Assembly (NCBI GenBank): GCA_944320015.1
Contig: CALUFO010000016.1
Location: 1-55,357, forward strand
DNA length: 55,357 nt
Direction: 5' to 3'
Origin: an uncultured Barnesiella sp.
Lineage (GTDB): Bacteria; Bacteroidota; Bacteroidia; Bacteroidales; Barnesiellaceae
The stretch's first letter is position 1. Each line of letters begins with the position of its first letter. Positions 1 through 8,029 of the stretch are shown here, one piece after another. A program made the translations under genes and the position numbers. Below the pieces are notes generated by a model. The model did not search any database, had not been told where the DNA came from, and was given only the letters and a program-made list of their open reading frames with translations.

Positions 1-27
1 CATTGTGACCATCTGGCGTAATCCAAA

Positions 28-72
28 CAAAAAAGGATGACCCTTGAAAGTCTTTGACTTTTGGGTCACCCT
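28..72 (-). terminator. Rho-independent terminator after the prophage gene run
   Basis: Read on the minus strand, GGGTGACCC pairs with GGGTCATCC, an inner AAGTC/GACTT stem closes the loop, and the hairpin is followed by a run of six T. It lies just past the stop of the gene ending at 91, so it probably ends the minus-strand late transcript of the prophage remnant. Confidence 0.7.
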
Positions 73-90
73 CTTTTGCGTTTTACAGCG

Positions 91-540
91 TCACGGCTCC
101 ATCGCCGACTCGTCGTGTAGGGTGAACGAGAAGGTCGTCTCAAAGACTTTGATATAGCCCGGCAGGGCATAGTCCCGGCTCTTCTCCCGCACGAGCGGCG
201 AGGAGTTCTCCGTGCACTGCAAGCATTGCAGGGTCTGGTACAGTTTGTTCGCTAATTGCTGGCGTCCGCGGGCCTTGTCGTAGGTACCCGATGCGTAGCT
301 GGTGTCGTGGTAGCAGTCGATAGCCAAGCGCACGGTGATGAACGACTCGCTGTTCTGCGCCCCGTAGCCGAGGTCGTGCCAGTTCGAATCGGTGTTGCCG
401 ATCAAGACACAGGGGAAGGTGACCGGGTAGTGGTCCTCTTCCGCTCCCATTTCCAGCTGGCCGTAGTCCTCGTCGATAAGCGAGAGTTCCGGCATCTCCC
501 GGGCGATCTGCTCCATGATGGCGATAAAGATTTCTTCCAT
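91..540 (-). CDS. Mu-like prophage late protein, unidentified (possible tail terminator/completion protein)
   Basis: A 149-residue soluble protein with no signal peptide or membrane segment. I do not recognise a named family. Its size, its acidic N-terminus (MEEIFIAIMEQIAREMPEL), and its place 4 bases after the virion morphogenesis gene fit the small neck or tail-completion proteins found there in Mu-like phages; that role is inferred from position only. It starts with ATG at 540 and is the last gene before a strong terminator at 28-72, so it closes this transcription unit. The reading frame is intact, unlike the portal gene at the other end of the remnant. Confidence 0.6.
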   Translation of the reverse strand: MEEIFIAIMEQIAREMPELSLIDEDYGQLEMGAEEDHYPVTFPCVLIGNTDSNWHDLGYGAQNSESFITVRLAIDCYHDTSYASGTYDKARGRQQLANKLYQTLQCLQCTENSSPLVREKSRDYALPGYIKVFETTFSFTLHDESAMEP

Positions 541-544
541 GACT

Positions 545-1162
545 TTATGAATTAAAAATGTTGGTGATTTTTTCGGCCATTTTCTTCTCTATTTTCTCGT
601 TGAGTTCCTCGCTCTCCCCGATAAATTGCCGTTGGGGAATGCGTATGTTCAGTTTCTTTTTTTTAGTGAGGGCGAGTCCTTTCCACATCTGCGCTTGCGG
701 GTTGGGCTGCCGTTTGGCCGCCGCTTTTTTGCGGGTTTTCTTTCCCGCTCCTTTCTTCGTCTCGCCCATAGCCTCGCGGTACTTGCCCCATGCAAATCGC
801 CTCATACGGTCGGTAACGGTTACGGTGACTGTTCCTCCCCAGTTGTGAATGGGGGCATAGACCACATCGTTCGATATTTTCACCCGGTAGTCTGTCGGTA
901 TGTATTTAATCGATTCGAACAGGTGTTTGCGCTCGGAAAGCAGTGTGCCGTAGTTGCCGGCGGCGTCGGTTCTTCCGGAGGAGAGCCGCTTGGCCTTCGG
1001 CCACGGGTGCAGCCCCCCGTTGACGAACCCGCCTTGTCGAAAGTTGTTTTGAAAGTGCTCTTGTGCCATGCGTCCGGCGATGACCGGCATCTCCCGGCGC
1101 ATGAGTGTGTCCAATTTTTTTTTGTTCTGTTCTATCTGTTTGGCGAACTCTTTTATGTCCAT
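545..1162 (-). CDS. Phage virion morphogenesis protein (Mu GpG-like)
   Basis: A 205-residue protein resembling the phage virion morphogenesis family (Mu gpG type), which acts in head/tail joining and tail completion. The N-terminus is helical and basic (MDIKEFAKQIEQNKKKLDTL). A middle segment carries SGRTDAAGNYGTLL and the strand VYAPIHNWGGTVTV, which recalls the YAxxHxxGG segment usual in this family. A Lys/Ala-rich stretch follows (KKGAGKKTRKKAAAKRQ) and then the IPQRQFIGESEE segment, also typical near the C-terminus of these proteins. It ends 4 bases before the next gene (540), so the two are probably co-translated. The family call is by motif recall, without a search. Confidence 0.75.
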   Translation of the reverse strand: MDIKEFAKQIEQNKKKLDTLMRREMPVIAGRMAQEHFQNNFRQGGFVNGGLHPWPKAKRLSSGRTDAAGNYGTLLSERKHLFESIKYIPTDYRVKISNDVVYAPIHNWGGTVTVTVTDRMRRFAWGKYREAMGETKKGAGKKTRKKAAAKRQPNPQAQMWKGLALTKKKKLNIRIPQRQFIGESEELNEKIEKKMAEKITNIFNS

Positions 1163-1204
1163 TTATTTGTTATTTAAATAATAACCATTATATTTGCAAC
1201 AAAG

Positions 1205-1294
1205 TAAGATAGATGCAGTGATGCCACCATGGGAGGTGGGAGGGCTTATGCCATCATATCGGAGGTTCGAATCCTACCCACTGTTTCTATCTTA
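1205..1294 (+). other. tRNA-like extended hairpin element inside the prophage
   Basis: On the plus strand, 1205-1213 pairs perfectly with 1286-1294 and 1215-1220 with 1279-1284 (one G-T), giving a 16-position outer stem with one mismatch. Inside lie a D-arm-like hairpin (CCACC/GGTGG, 1224-1239) and a T-arm-like hairpin whose loop TTCGAAT (1266-1272) is the canonical tRNA T-loop. The anticodon arm pairs poorly and the T stem has one mismatch, so I do not call a functional tRNA. It lies between two minus-strand head genes, and its right arm covers the stop codon of the F-like gene. It may be a decayed tRNA or a structured RNA. Confidence 0.4.
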
Positions 1295-2534
1295 TTTTTC
1301 TATACATACCAAGGGTGCTCTCGTCCAATGTTCCAGCCGTGATAAAGGCGTTCACTGTTTTCTTCACGCCCCATATCTTTATCCGATAATTCAGCTCCAC
1401 CACAAATTTTTGTACTTCATTTCCTTGACGTGTGATGAACTGTATGTTTCTTTTCTGTTTATCCCAATAGACCTCACACCTTCCCATTAACGAAGGAAAA
1501 GCTATAAGTTGTTCCGGCATTACACTCTTCCCGGTTTTTTGTTTTACCGTACGCAAGGCATGTTGTATCTGTTTATCGGTCATGTACACCTCGTCCGTCA
1601 GAAGCTCTATCCCCTCTTTAAGGAGGAACGCCTTTATATCTGCCGACAGACTACCTATCATAACGGAGAGCCCTTGGGTATAACCGGTTTCTATTTGTTC
1701 GATAATACCCCGTATGCTTTCTTCCGCCTCATGGATAATCTCCAATTCTCCCATTAGCTTTTTCACTGCTTTCTTAGCTCCCGGATAGGCATTTGCTATA
1801 TACGGGTGCGTGTCGGAAAACAGCTTGCCGTCCTTTCCCGGGTTGTTATCCAGCCCGGGGTGCGGGTTGTCCTTTGTCGTGAAGCCGGGGATTTCGGTCA
1901 CCGGGTCGTCCGTCGAGGAGAGGTCGCATTTGCAGTTCCAGCGGTCTCCCGGCCGGTGCTGGCTCCAGAACGGGTCGTCAATGGGACGAACCGTCCCCCA
2001 GAATATCATGTGGTCCTTCCCGGGATTGACCGAGGTGGAAGGCATCCACCGCAGATTGGGCAAGACGTCTTTCTCCCGCTCGAATTGCTGCCAGTCGGCC
2101 GCCTGATGCGCCCGCAAGACCGCCGTGTTGTACTCGGTTCGCAACCAATGACCCACCTGATGCGAGGCGATGGGCATCACCTCCTTCCGCCACTGTCCGA
2201 ACGGTTTTAGATTGCCGTTCGAATCCAATAATAATTTGGCCATGTCGTTCTGCATGCGGTGTACCTTGAAGGCGGCAAATACCTCGTTATTCCGCAATAT
2301 AGCCGCACGGAAGTCGTCGTCAGGATCCACGGCCCCGGACTCGTCGAAGCCTTTTTGGGCGGCCTCGTCTATCTTGTCGCAAATCTCGTTGAAGAGGTTA
2401 ATCTCGATGTCGGTCGCCGGGTGGAAGCTCTTGCTGTAAATGTTCCGCAAGGCGCGGCGCAATACCTCGCCGGAGAACTCGAAGCCCGAGGAGACGTCCT
2501 CCTTCTTCGCCCCGTAGAGGCGGTCGACTACCAG
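1287..2534 (-). CDS. Mu F-like minor head protein with C-terminal PBECR-type nuclease-like domain
   Basis: The N-terminal two thirds match the phage Mu F-like head morphogenesis family: a helical region, then TEYNTAVLRAHQAADW, the Thr-Ser-Val-Asn-Pro-Gly stretch, and the family's C-terminal signature RPGDRWNCKCDL. The last ~130 residues do not belong to that fold. They contain VYMTDKQIQHALRTVK, a following Phe-Pro segment, a short beta-rich run and VNAFITAG, a pattern I associate with the phage Barnase-EndoU-ColicinE5/D-RelE-like (PBECR) RNase domains fused to head proteins. The frame is open back to an ATG at 2720, but that part overlaps the portal gene and looks like Arg/Pro-rich shadow. 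The best start is a CTG at 2534, one base after the portal stop, implying coupled initiation. Start uncertain; family good; nuclease domain moderate. Confidence 0.7.
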   Translation of the reverse strand: MVVDRLYGAKKEDVSSGFEFSGEVLRRALRNIYSKSFHPATDIEINLFNEICDKIDEAAQKGFDESGAVDPDDDFRAAILRNNEVFAAFKVHRMQNDMAKLLLDSNGNLKPFGQWRKEVMPIASHQVGHWLRTEYNTAVLRAHQAADWQQFEREKDVLPNLRWMPSTSVNPGKDHMIFWGTVRPIDDPFWSQHRPGDRWNCKCDLSSTDDPVTEIPGFTTKDNPHPGLDNNPGKDGKLFSDTHPYIANAYPGAKKAVKKLMGELEIIHEAEESIRGIIEQIETGYTQGLSVMIGSLSADIKAFLLKEGIELLTDEVYMTDKQIQHALRTVKQKTGKSVMPEQLIAFPSLMGRCEVYWDKQKRNIQFITRQGNEVQKFVVELNYRIKIWGVKKTVNAFITAGTLDESTLGMYRKIR

Positions 2535-2535
2535 T

Positions 2536-3600
2536 CTAAAACTGCCCCGCCGACGGGGCTTTCCCGAAAAAACGGGCCAGCCGGTCGCGGAAAGAGTTTT
2601 TACGTTTAGGTTCGGGCTCAGGGTTAGGTTCGGGTTCCGGATCTTCCTCTTCCTCCTCGATTTCTTCCTTCTCCGGTTTTTTCTGCTGCTGTTGGAGCCG
2701 CTTGGCGGCGGCCTTCTCACTTTTCCGCACCTCTTCCCGCTCTCTTTTCAACCGGTCGTAGTCGGCCGGTTTCTCGATACCGAACTCCTCGTAGAGGTAG
2801 TCGTCGGAGACCGGCAGGTCAAACTGCCGGGAGATTTGTGTGAGGATATTGATTTTCGCCGTGGGGTCTATCTCCTTTTTCTCCGGGAAGCAAAAACTGC
2901 CTCCGGAGGTGTCGATGCCCATGCGGGCGAAGATGTCGGCCATGTCGTAGTTGAGCACGTCGAGAAGATAGCGCTTGTCGGCCTCGGCCACTTTGTCCTC
3001 CACCTTTTTGTGGACAGTACCCAAAGCCTGCGTGCCGTTTTCCGAGGATTCCGTGGTCAACGTGTTGCCGAGGACGAGCTTCGAAATCTCGTTGTTGCAC
3101 CGCTCGCAGAGGCGCTCGTACACATCGGCCGAACCGGTCTTGTTGCCGGCCTCGATAAAGTTGAGTTTGGTACCCTCGTCGTGAAAGAACTGCGCGAGGC
3201 TGCCGATGTTCGCGGCATCCTCTATGGCCCGCTGGCGGGACTGCTCGTCGTCGGAGTCGTAGATATACTCCTGAATGGGCATGCCGAAGAGCTCGGAGAA
3301 CTGCGACCAGTCTCCGGTGGTGTTGCGCTTGTAGATGACCCACGGCGCCGCCTTGGCCAGCAACCCCAAGTCGTCAGGGCTGCCGATGAACAGCAGGTCG
3401 GAATAATTGTCCCACGGCAGGCCGACGATGTCCGTCTGATGCCTGAGGATAAGCCGCCTTACGGGGTCTACATGCTTGCGGGGAATAAGGTCGTAGTCCA
3501 CCCACTCCCCCTCCCGGTAGAACTGGCAGAGGGAGAAGCCCCAGAATTTGGCGTCGATGATGTCGCCGACCAGCCGGAACTCGATGTCTCTCCTTTCACA
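2536..3600 (-). pseudogene. Mu-like portal protein (DUF935/gp29-like), N-terminus missing
   Basis: The open frame encodes the central and C-terminal parts of a Mu gp29-like (DUF935) portal, the dodecameric ring through which DNA enters the head. Seen are FWGFSLCQFYREGEW, the proline-arginine-histidine segment around 3480, and ISKLVLGNTLTTESSENG. The C-terminus is a long Glu/Pro/Lys-rich tail. The frame is open only to an in-frame TAG at 3601-3603, and the first residues after it (CERRDIEF) already look like mid-protein sequence, so roughly the first third of the gene is gone, together with the terminase expected upstream. A GTG at 3501 could start translation of a truncated protein. The break abuts a palindromic repeat at 3638. 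I call it a pseudogene. Confidence 0.75.
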
Positions 3601-3637
3601 CTATTAAATTTTACTCTTGCTTGCCGTAGGCGGGGGA

Positions 3638-3680
3638 TTTAAACTCCTCCTCTGTGTGTTGTGTGAGCAACGCAGGGAAG
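3638..3680 (+). repeat. Solitary copy of the TTTAAACTCCTCC palindromic repeat
   Basis: The stretch TTTAAACTCCTCCTCTGTGT matches the consensus of the repeat units at 41.1-41.4 kb. It is followed by a short hairpin GTTG-TGTGAG-CAAC where those units also have a hairpin of different sequence. It lies within 40 bases of the broken end of the portal gene. Confidence 0.6.
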
Positions 3681-3752
3681 AAAGGCAGGCACTTCGATTT
3701 CCCGGGAATATGAGTAAAATGCCATGAATTTTTCGGTACACTCTTTTTTCAT

Positions 3753-3760
3753 TAATTTTG
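3753..3760 (+). promoter_or_regulatory. Bacteroidetes -7 box before the PHP gene
   Basis: TAATTTTG matches TAnnTTTG and lies 20 bases before the ATG at 3781. No clear -33 TTTG is seen at the usual distance. Confidence 0.5.
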
Positions 3761-3780
3761 CATCATAAAGTTTGATTGTT

Positions 3781-4512
3781 ATGAATATACTTCTCGATGT
3801 ACACACTCACACGGTGGCCAGTGGGCATGCGTTCAGCACTTTGCAGGAAATGGTGAGAGCCGCGGCCGACAAAGGATTGCAGATATTGGGCGTTACGGAG
3901 CATACGAGCGGTATTCCCGGCACTTGCCCCGACATCTATTTTCGCAATCTGCCGATTGTCCCTCGTGTGATGTATGGTGTGGAGTTGCTGTTGGGAGCCG
4001 AAATCAATATTGTCGATTATGAGGGATCACTCGATTTGGAAGAGAAGTATTTCCGTTTTCTCGATTTGCGCATTGCCGGGTTGCATTCGTTGTGTTATCG
4101 GCCGGGGAGTGTCGAGCAGAATACTTCGGCGGTGCTGGGAGCGATACGCAATCGTCATGTCGATATTATCAGCCACCCGGGCGACGGCACGGCCGACCTG
4201 CATTTTGAGCCGCTGGTGCTGGCGGCCAAAGAAAATGGCGTGTTACTCGAGATCAACAACAGTTCGCTCAATCCCTGTCGGCATAAGGAGAAGGCTCGGG
4301 CAAACAATTTGGAAATATTGCGCCTGTGCAAGCGTTATGAGCAGCCTGTGATTTTGGGGAGCGATGCGCACATTTCGTTTTCGATAGCCGATTATCATTG
4401 GCTTTATCCACTGCTGGCCGAAGCAGATTTCCCCGAGTCGCTTATCCTTAATGACAAGCCCGAGGTATTCAAGTCCCGGTTGAAGAGAAATCACGAACCG
4501 ATGGCGATTTAA
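3781..4512 (+). CDS. PHP-domain phosphoesterase (YcdX-like)
   Basis: A 243-residue PHP-superfamily metal-dependent phosphoesterase. Metal ligands appear in order: LDVHTHT at the N-terminus, GVTEHT, GAEINI, the internal HSLCYRPG, IISHPGD and GSDAH near the C-terminus. This is the full set expected for the YcdX branch, which hydrolyses phosphate esters using a trinuclear Zn/Mn site; the physiological substrate is unknown. The frame also opens at a TTG 9 bases upstream, but the ATG places the DVHTHT strand at the N-terminus as in relatives and leaves 20 bases to the -7 box. It converges on the permease gene, and the two stop codons overlap. Confidence 0.85.
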   Translation: MNILLDVHTHTVASGHAFSTLQEMVRAAADKGLQILGVTEHTSGIPGTCPDIYFRNLPIVPRVMYGVELLLGAEINIVDYEGSLDLEEKYFRFLDLRIAGLHSLCYRPGSVEQNTSAVLGAIRNRHVDIISHPGDGTADLHFEPLVLAAKENGVLLEINNSSLNPCRHKEKARANNLEILRLCKRYEQPVILGSDAHISFSIADYHWLYPLLAEADFPESLILNDKPEVFKSRLKRNHEPMAI

Positions 4513-5282
4513 AATCGCATCATGCCATAGCGGTCGAAACTTTTTCGTCGTGAAATCCACAGGGTGAGCAGTACCGAAATGAGCGACGAGGCAAAAATCG
4601 TTATCATCAACATGATTTGGTATTTAATCGCTACGCTGGGGCTGCTGCCTCCCAGTATTTGTCCGGTCATGGTTCCCGGCAGGGCGATAAGTCCCATGAC
4701 AGCCATCGAGGCGATTGTGGGGTTGAACGATTTGATGAGCGCTTCCCGCATGAAAGGGTTGAGCGCTTCGCCGGGGGTAGCCCCGTTTCCCAGCAGATAG
4801 AGGTATAGTTGCCGCTCTCGATGAAGCGACCCGTAAAACGAGTTGAGGGCTATGACGTTGGCCGATAGCATGTTGCCCAAAATCATGCCGCTGATGGGGA
4901 TAAAGTACCGGGCAGTGAAGATTTTCTCGGGGCGGACGACCACTCCCAAGAAGTAGAAGTCTATGATAAGCAACGAAGCCAGAAAAGCGATGGTGACAGC
5001 CATAAAAAGCGTTTTAAGAGGAAGCCGGGTACGCTTCAAGACCGTCGACGAGGCGATAGCTATCATGAGCAATATCCACAGCAGGTTTATCCACAGGTTG
5101 TCCCACAAAAACAAATATTCGAGATAAAAGCCGATGAGAAACAGTTGCACGGTCATGCGCAGAGCCGCCCAAAGAGTGTCTTTTACCAATCCGGTGCGGT
5201 ATCGGTAGAGAAAGTAGGCGGGGATTATCAGCAGGAGGAATCCCAATGCCATGTGACCGTAGCCGATGTCGATAGTTTCCAT
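4509..5282 (-). CDS. fetB: FetB-like ABC transporter permease (UPF0014/YbbM family)
   Basis: A 257-residue polytopic membrane protein of the FetB/YbbM family, partner of the ATPase encoded just upstream. Several hydrophobic segments are visible, and the family signatures are intact: FIPISGMILGNMLSANVIAL and MGLIALPGTMTGQILGG. In E. coli FetAB exports iron and protects against oxidative stress; the same role here is inference. An upstream TTG would lengthen it by two residues, but the ATG at 5282 is preferred because it lies 2 bases after the fetA stop, giving tight coupling. The last gene of the minus-strand run, it ends overlapping the stop of the convergent PHP gene. Confidence 0.85.
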   Translation of the reverse strand: METIDIGYGHMALGFLLLIIPAYFLYRYRTGLVKDTLWAALRMTVQLFLIGFYLEYLFLWDNLWINLLWILLMIAIASSTVLKRTRLPLKTLFMAVTIAFLASLLIIDFYFLGVVVRPEKIFTARYFIPISGMILGNMLSANVIALNSFYGSLHRERQLYLYLLGNGATPGEALNPFMREALIKSFNPTIASMAVMGLIALPGTMTGQILGGSSPSVAIKYQIMLMITIFASSLISVLLTLWISRRKSFDRYGMMRF

Positions 5283-5284
5283 AA

Positions 5285-5905
5285 TCAATCTCCGATATAT
5301 ATTTTCCGGTCGAACGACTCGATGAAGCGTGTGTCGTGCGAGACCATGACGACGGTCGCTCCTCGCATGGCTCTGATGTAGTCGACGACAAGGGAAATCG
5401 AATGGGGATCGAGCGCCGAGGTAGGCTCGTCGAGCAGCACTATTTTTTTGCCGAGCAGGGCGGCAATCATCAGCATGATGCGCTGTCGCTGTCCACCCGA
5501 TATTTCGACCACTTGTTTCTCATAGAGTTCGGCTTCGAGTCCAAGCCTTGAAAAGTGATCCAATACGGTTGCGTCCGAAGGTTTTGCCGATTGGTTTGCC
5601 CGCAGGTTGAACGGCGCTTCGACCAAGGCTTTTACGGTGTCGAACGGAAGGGTAAATTCTTGCGGCAGCCAAGCGGTCATTTTTCTCACATGCTGCACGG
5701 TTGCCGGGTCGAGTCTTTTCCCGTCGATGCGTATCGTCCCCTCGTCGGGCAAGACAAACCCCGCTATCGAAGCGAGAAGGGTGCTTTTCCCGTGCCCCGA
5801 AGGGCCGTAAAGCACCACTTTCTCGCCCTCGCCGATGCGACACGAGAAGTGTCGCATCAGGGGCTTGTTGTCATAAATGAAAGTTATATCGTCGAACTCA
5901 ATCAT
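5285..5905 (-). CDS. fetA: FetA-like ABC transporter ATPase
   Basis: A 206-residue ABC ATPase without membrane segments. Walker A is GPSGHGKST, the ABC signature is EISGGQRQR, Walker B with the catalytic Glu is IVLLDEPTSALD, and the switch His is in VMVSHD. The short length and pairing with a YbbM-type permease identify it as FetA/YbbL-like, energising metal (probably iron) export. The frame stays open far upstream, but the upstream part is shadow of the peptidase gene; the ATG at 5905 overlaps the peptidase TGA in an ATGA arrangement, and MIEFDDITFIY is a normal ABC N-terminus. Confidence 0.88.
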   Translation of the reverse strand: MIEFDDITFIYDNKPLMRHFSCRIGEGEKVVLYGPSGHGKSTLLASIAGFVLPDEGTIRIDGKRLDPATVQHVRKMTAWLPQEFTLPFDTVKALVEAPFNLRANQSAKPSDATVLDHFSRLGLEAELYEKQVVEISGGQRQRIMLMIAALLGKKIVLLDEPTSALDPHSISLVVDYIRAMRGATVVMVSHDTRFIESFDRKIYIGD

Positions 5906-8010
5906 TTTGCGGCATCGGTAGTTTCGGCTTGCGGTTTCAGCCAGCGGTCGAGCCAGCGGAAGAAAATCCGTTGCCACAGAACGCCGTTTTGCGGTTTCAG
6001 TATCCAATGGTTTTCGTCGGGGAAGATAACCATTTCGGCCGGTACACCCCGCAATTTGGCCGCATTGAATGCCGACATGCCTTGCGAAGCCAAAATACGG
6101 AAGTCGTATTCGCCGTGTGTGATGAGTATGGGAGTATCCCATTGGTCTACGAATTTGTGGGGCGAAGTGGCAAACGTGCGTTGAGCCGTCGCGTTGTTTT
6201 TGTCCCACGGAGCACCTCCCATATCCCAGTTGGCGAACCACATTTCCTCGGTTTCGACATATTGCTGTTCGAGATTATAAATGCCGGCATGAGCGATAAA
6301 GGCTTTGAACCGTTTTTGGTGATGGCCGGCCAGCCAATAAACCGAGAAGCCTCCGTAGCTGGCACCTACCGCGCCCATATGGTCAGCATCGATAAAGGGT
6401 TCTTTCTTCATCTCGTCGGTAGCGCTGAAATAGTCTTTCATGTTTTGGCCGCCGTAATCGCCGCTTATCTGTTCGAGCCATTCTTGGCCGAAGCCGTAGA
6501 GCCCGCGGCGGTTAGGGGCGATCACGATGTAGCCGTTGGCTGCTATCAGTTGCAGGTTCCAGCGGTAGGACCAGAATTGGCTCACCGGCTGTTGGGGGCC
6601 GCCTTGACAATAGAGGATAGCGGGATATTTCTTCGAGGGGTCGAAGTGGGGAGGATAGACAATCCATGTGAGCATTTTTTTATTGTCGGTTGTTTTGATC
6701 CAGCGCTCTTCCACTTTGCCCATGGTGAGCTGGTCGAGAATATCTTTGTTCTCGAACGAAATCTCTTTCACCTCCTTGGTTTGGGGGTTGATGTTATAGA
6801 TTTCGTCGGGTTGCGACAAGGAGTGGCGCATGGCGATCAGGCACGATTCGTCCACCGGAGCCAGCGATGCGTAATCGTAGTAGCCGGTGGTAATCTGTTC
6901 GATGCTCTTGTCGAGCCCCACACGGAAGATATGAATTTCGCCTTGATAAGCCGAGCGGATATAGAGCGATTGGCCGTCGGGGCTCCAAGCCAGTTCGTCG
7001 GTGCTGTAATCGAAATCGGCTGTCAAGTCTTGTTTTTCGCCGGTCTCCATGTTCATGACAAAGAGTCGGTTTTTGTCCGATTCATATCCGTCGCGCTCCA
7101 TGCTGCCCCAAGCCAGATATTTCCCGTCGGGCGAGAAGGCCGGAGTGGTGTCGTAGCCCATCATGCCCTCGGTGAGGTTTTTGGTTTCGCCCGAGGCGAG
7201 GTCATAGAGGTATATGTCGGAATTGGTCGAGAGGGTATATTCCACTCCCGTTTTCTTGCGGCTGGTATAGGCTACCGCTTTGCTGTCGGGGGTCCAAGCG
7301 AATGATTCGATGCCGCCGAACGGTTTCATGGGCGATTCATACGGTTCGCCTTCCATGATGTCGACGATGTTGGAGATCTCTTTCCCGTCGAACGACGCGA
7401 TATAAGGGTGGGGAATCTCTTCGACCCATTCGTCCCAATGTTTATACATGAGGTCGTCGATCACACGCCCGGTCGCTTTGTCGAGGTCGGGATAGATGTC
7501 CGATGCCTTTTGGCTGTATTTCACATTGCCGATAAAGAGAATATGTTTCTCGTCGGGAGAGAAGAGAAAGCCGTGGATACCCTTTTCGTGGTGGCTTATC
7601 TGCCGTGCGTTGCTCCCGTCGGCGTTCATAATCCACAGTTGTGATTCGCCGCTTTTCCCCGACAGGTAGGCAATCTGTTTGCCACCGTCGATCCACACGG
7701 CGTTGCCCTCCGATTCGGGAGTACAGGTAATTTGTTTTTTGTTTTGCCCGTCGATGTCTACGACAAAGAGCTCGCGGTTGCTTTTGTTTTGCTCGAGGTT
7801 CTCGTAGGATACGCCATACAAAATTTTGCTCTTGTCGGGCGATACCACCGGGTCGCTCACTCTGCCGAATGCCATAAGCACCTCGGTCGTCATAATCCCG
7901 TTCTCCACTTTCACGGGCTGTTTGCCGATAATGTCGCCGGTTTTTCCGGTCGGCTGACAGGCTGTCACCAATAAAGCTCCTGCCATCATCATACAATTTA
8001 ATTTGTTCAT
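5902..8010 (-). CDS. S9-family prolyl oligopeptidase-like lipoprotein (dipeptidyl peptidase type)
   Basis: A serine peptidase of family S9: residues after the signal form a beta-propeller with repeated SPDxK/WSPDG motifs, and the C-terminal 250 residues are an alpha/beta hydrolase. The triad is visible: Ser in GASYGGFS, Asp in HGEYDFR, His in DENHWI. The N-terminus from the ATG at 8010 (MNKLNCMMMAGALLVTAC) is a lipoprotein signal with Cys after VTA, so the enzyme is probably periplasmic or outer-membrane anchored and releases dipeptides from imported peptides. An upstream ATG at 8064 lies inside ygiQ and is rejected. It is co-transcribed between ygiQ and fetA; why a peptidase sits with a metal exporter is unclear. 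Confidence 0.88.
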   Translation of the reverse strand: MNKLNCMMMAGALLVTACQPTGKTGDIIGKQPVKVENGIMTTEVLMAFGRVSDPVVSPDKSKILYGVSYENLEQNKSNRELFVVDIDGQNKKQITCTPESEGNAVWIDGGKQIAYLSGKSGESQLWIMNADGSNARQISHHEKGIHGFLFSPDEKHILFIGNVKYSQKASDIYPDLDKATGRVIDDLMYKHWDEWVEEIPHPYIASFDGKEISNIVDIMEGEPYESPMKPFGGIESFAWTPDSKAVAYTSRKKTGVEYTLSTNSDIYLYDLASGETKNLTEGMMGYDTTPAFSPDGKYLAWGSMERDGYESDKNRLFVMNMETGEKQDLTADFDYSTDELAWSPDGQSLYIRSAYQGEIHIFRVGLDKSIEQITTGYYDYASLAPVDESCLIAMRHSLSQPDEIYNINPQTKEVKEISFENKDILDQLTMGKVEERWIKTTDNKKMLTWIVYPPHFDPSKKYPAILYCQGGPQQPVSQFWSYRWNLQLIAANGYIVIAPNRRGLYGFGQEWLEQISGDYGGQNMKDYFSATDEMKKEPFIDADHMGAVGASYGGFSVYWLAGHHQKRFKAFIAHAGIYNLEQQYVETEEMWFANWDMGGAPWDKNNATAQRTFATSPHKFVDQWDTPILITHGEYDFRILASQGMSAFNAAKLRGVPAEMVIFPDENHWILKPQNGVLWQRIFFRWLDRWLKPQAETTDAAK

Positions 8011-8029
8011 AAATAACAGTTTGTGGTTT

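Noticed and set aside
1215-1285. Functional tRNA gene
   Set aside because: T-loop and D-arm fit, but the anticodon stem pairs poorly and the T stem has a mismatch, so only a tRNA-like element is claimed.
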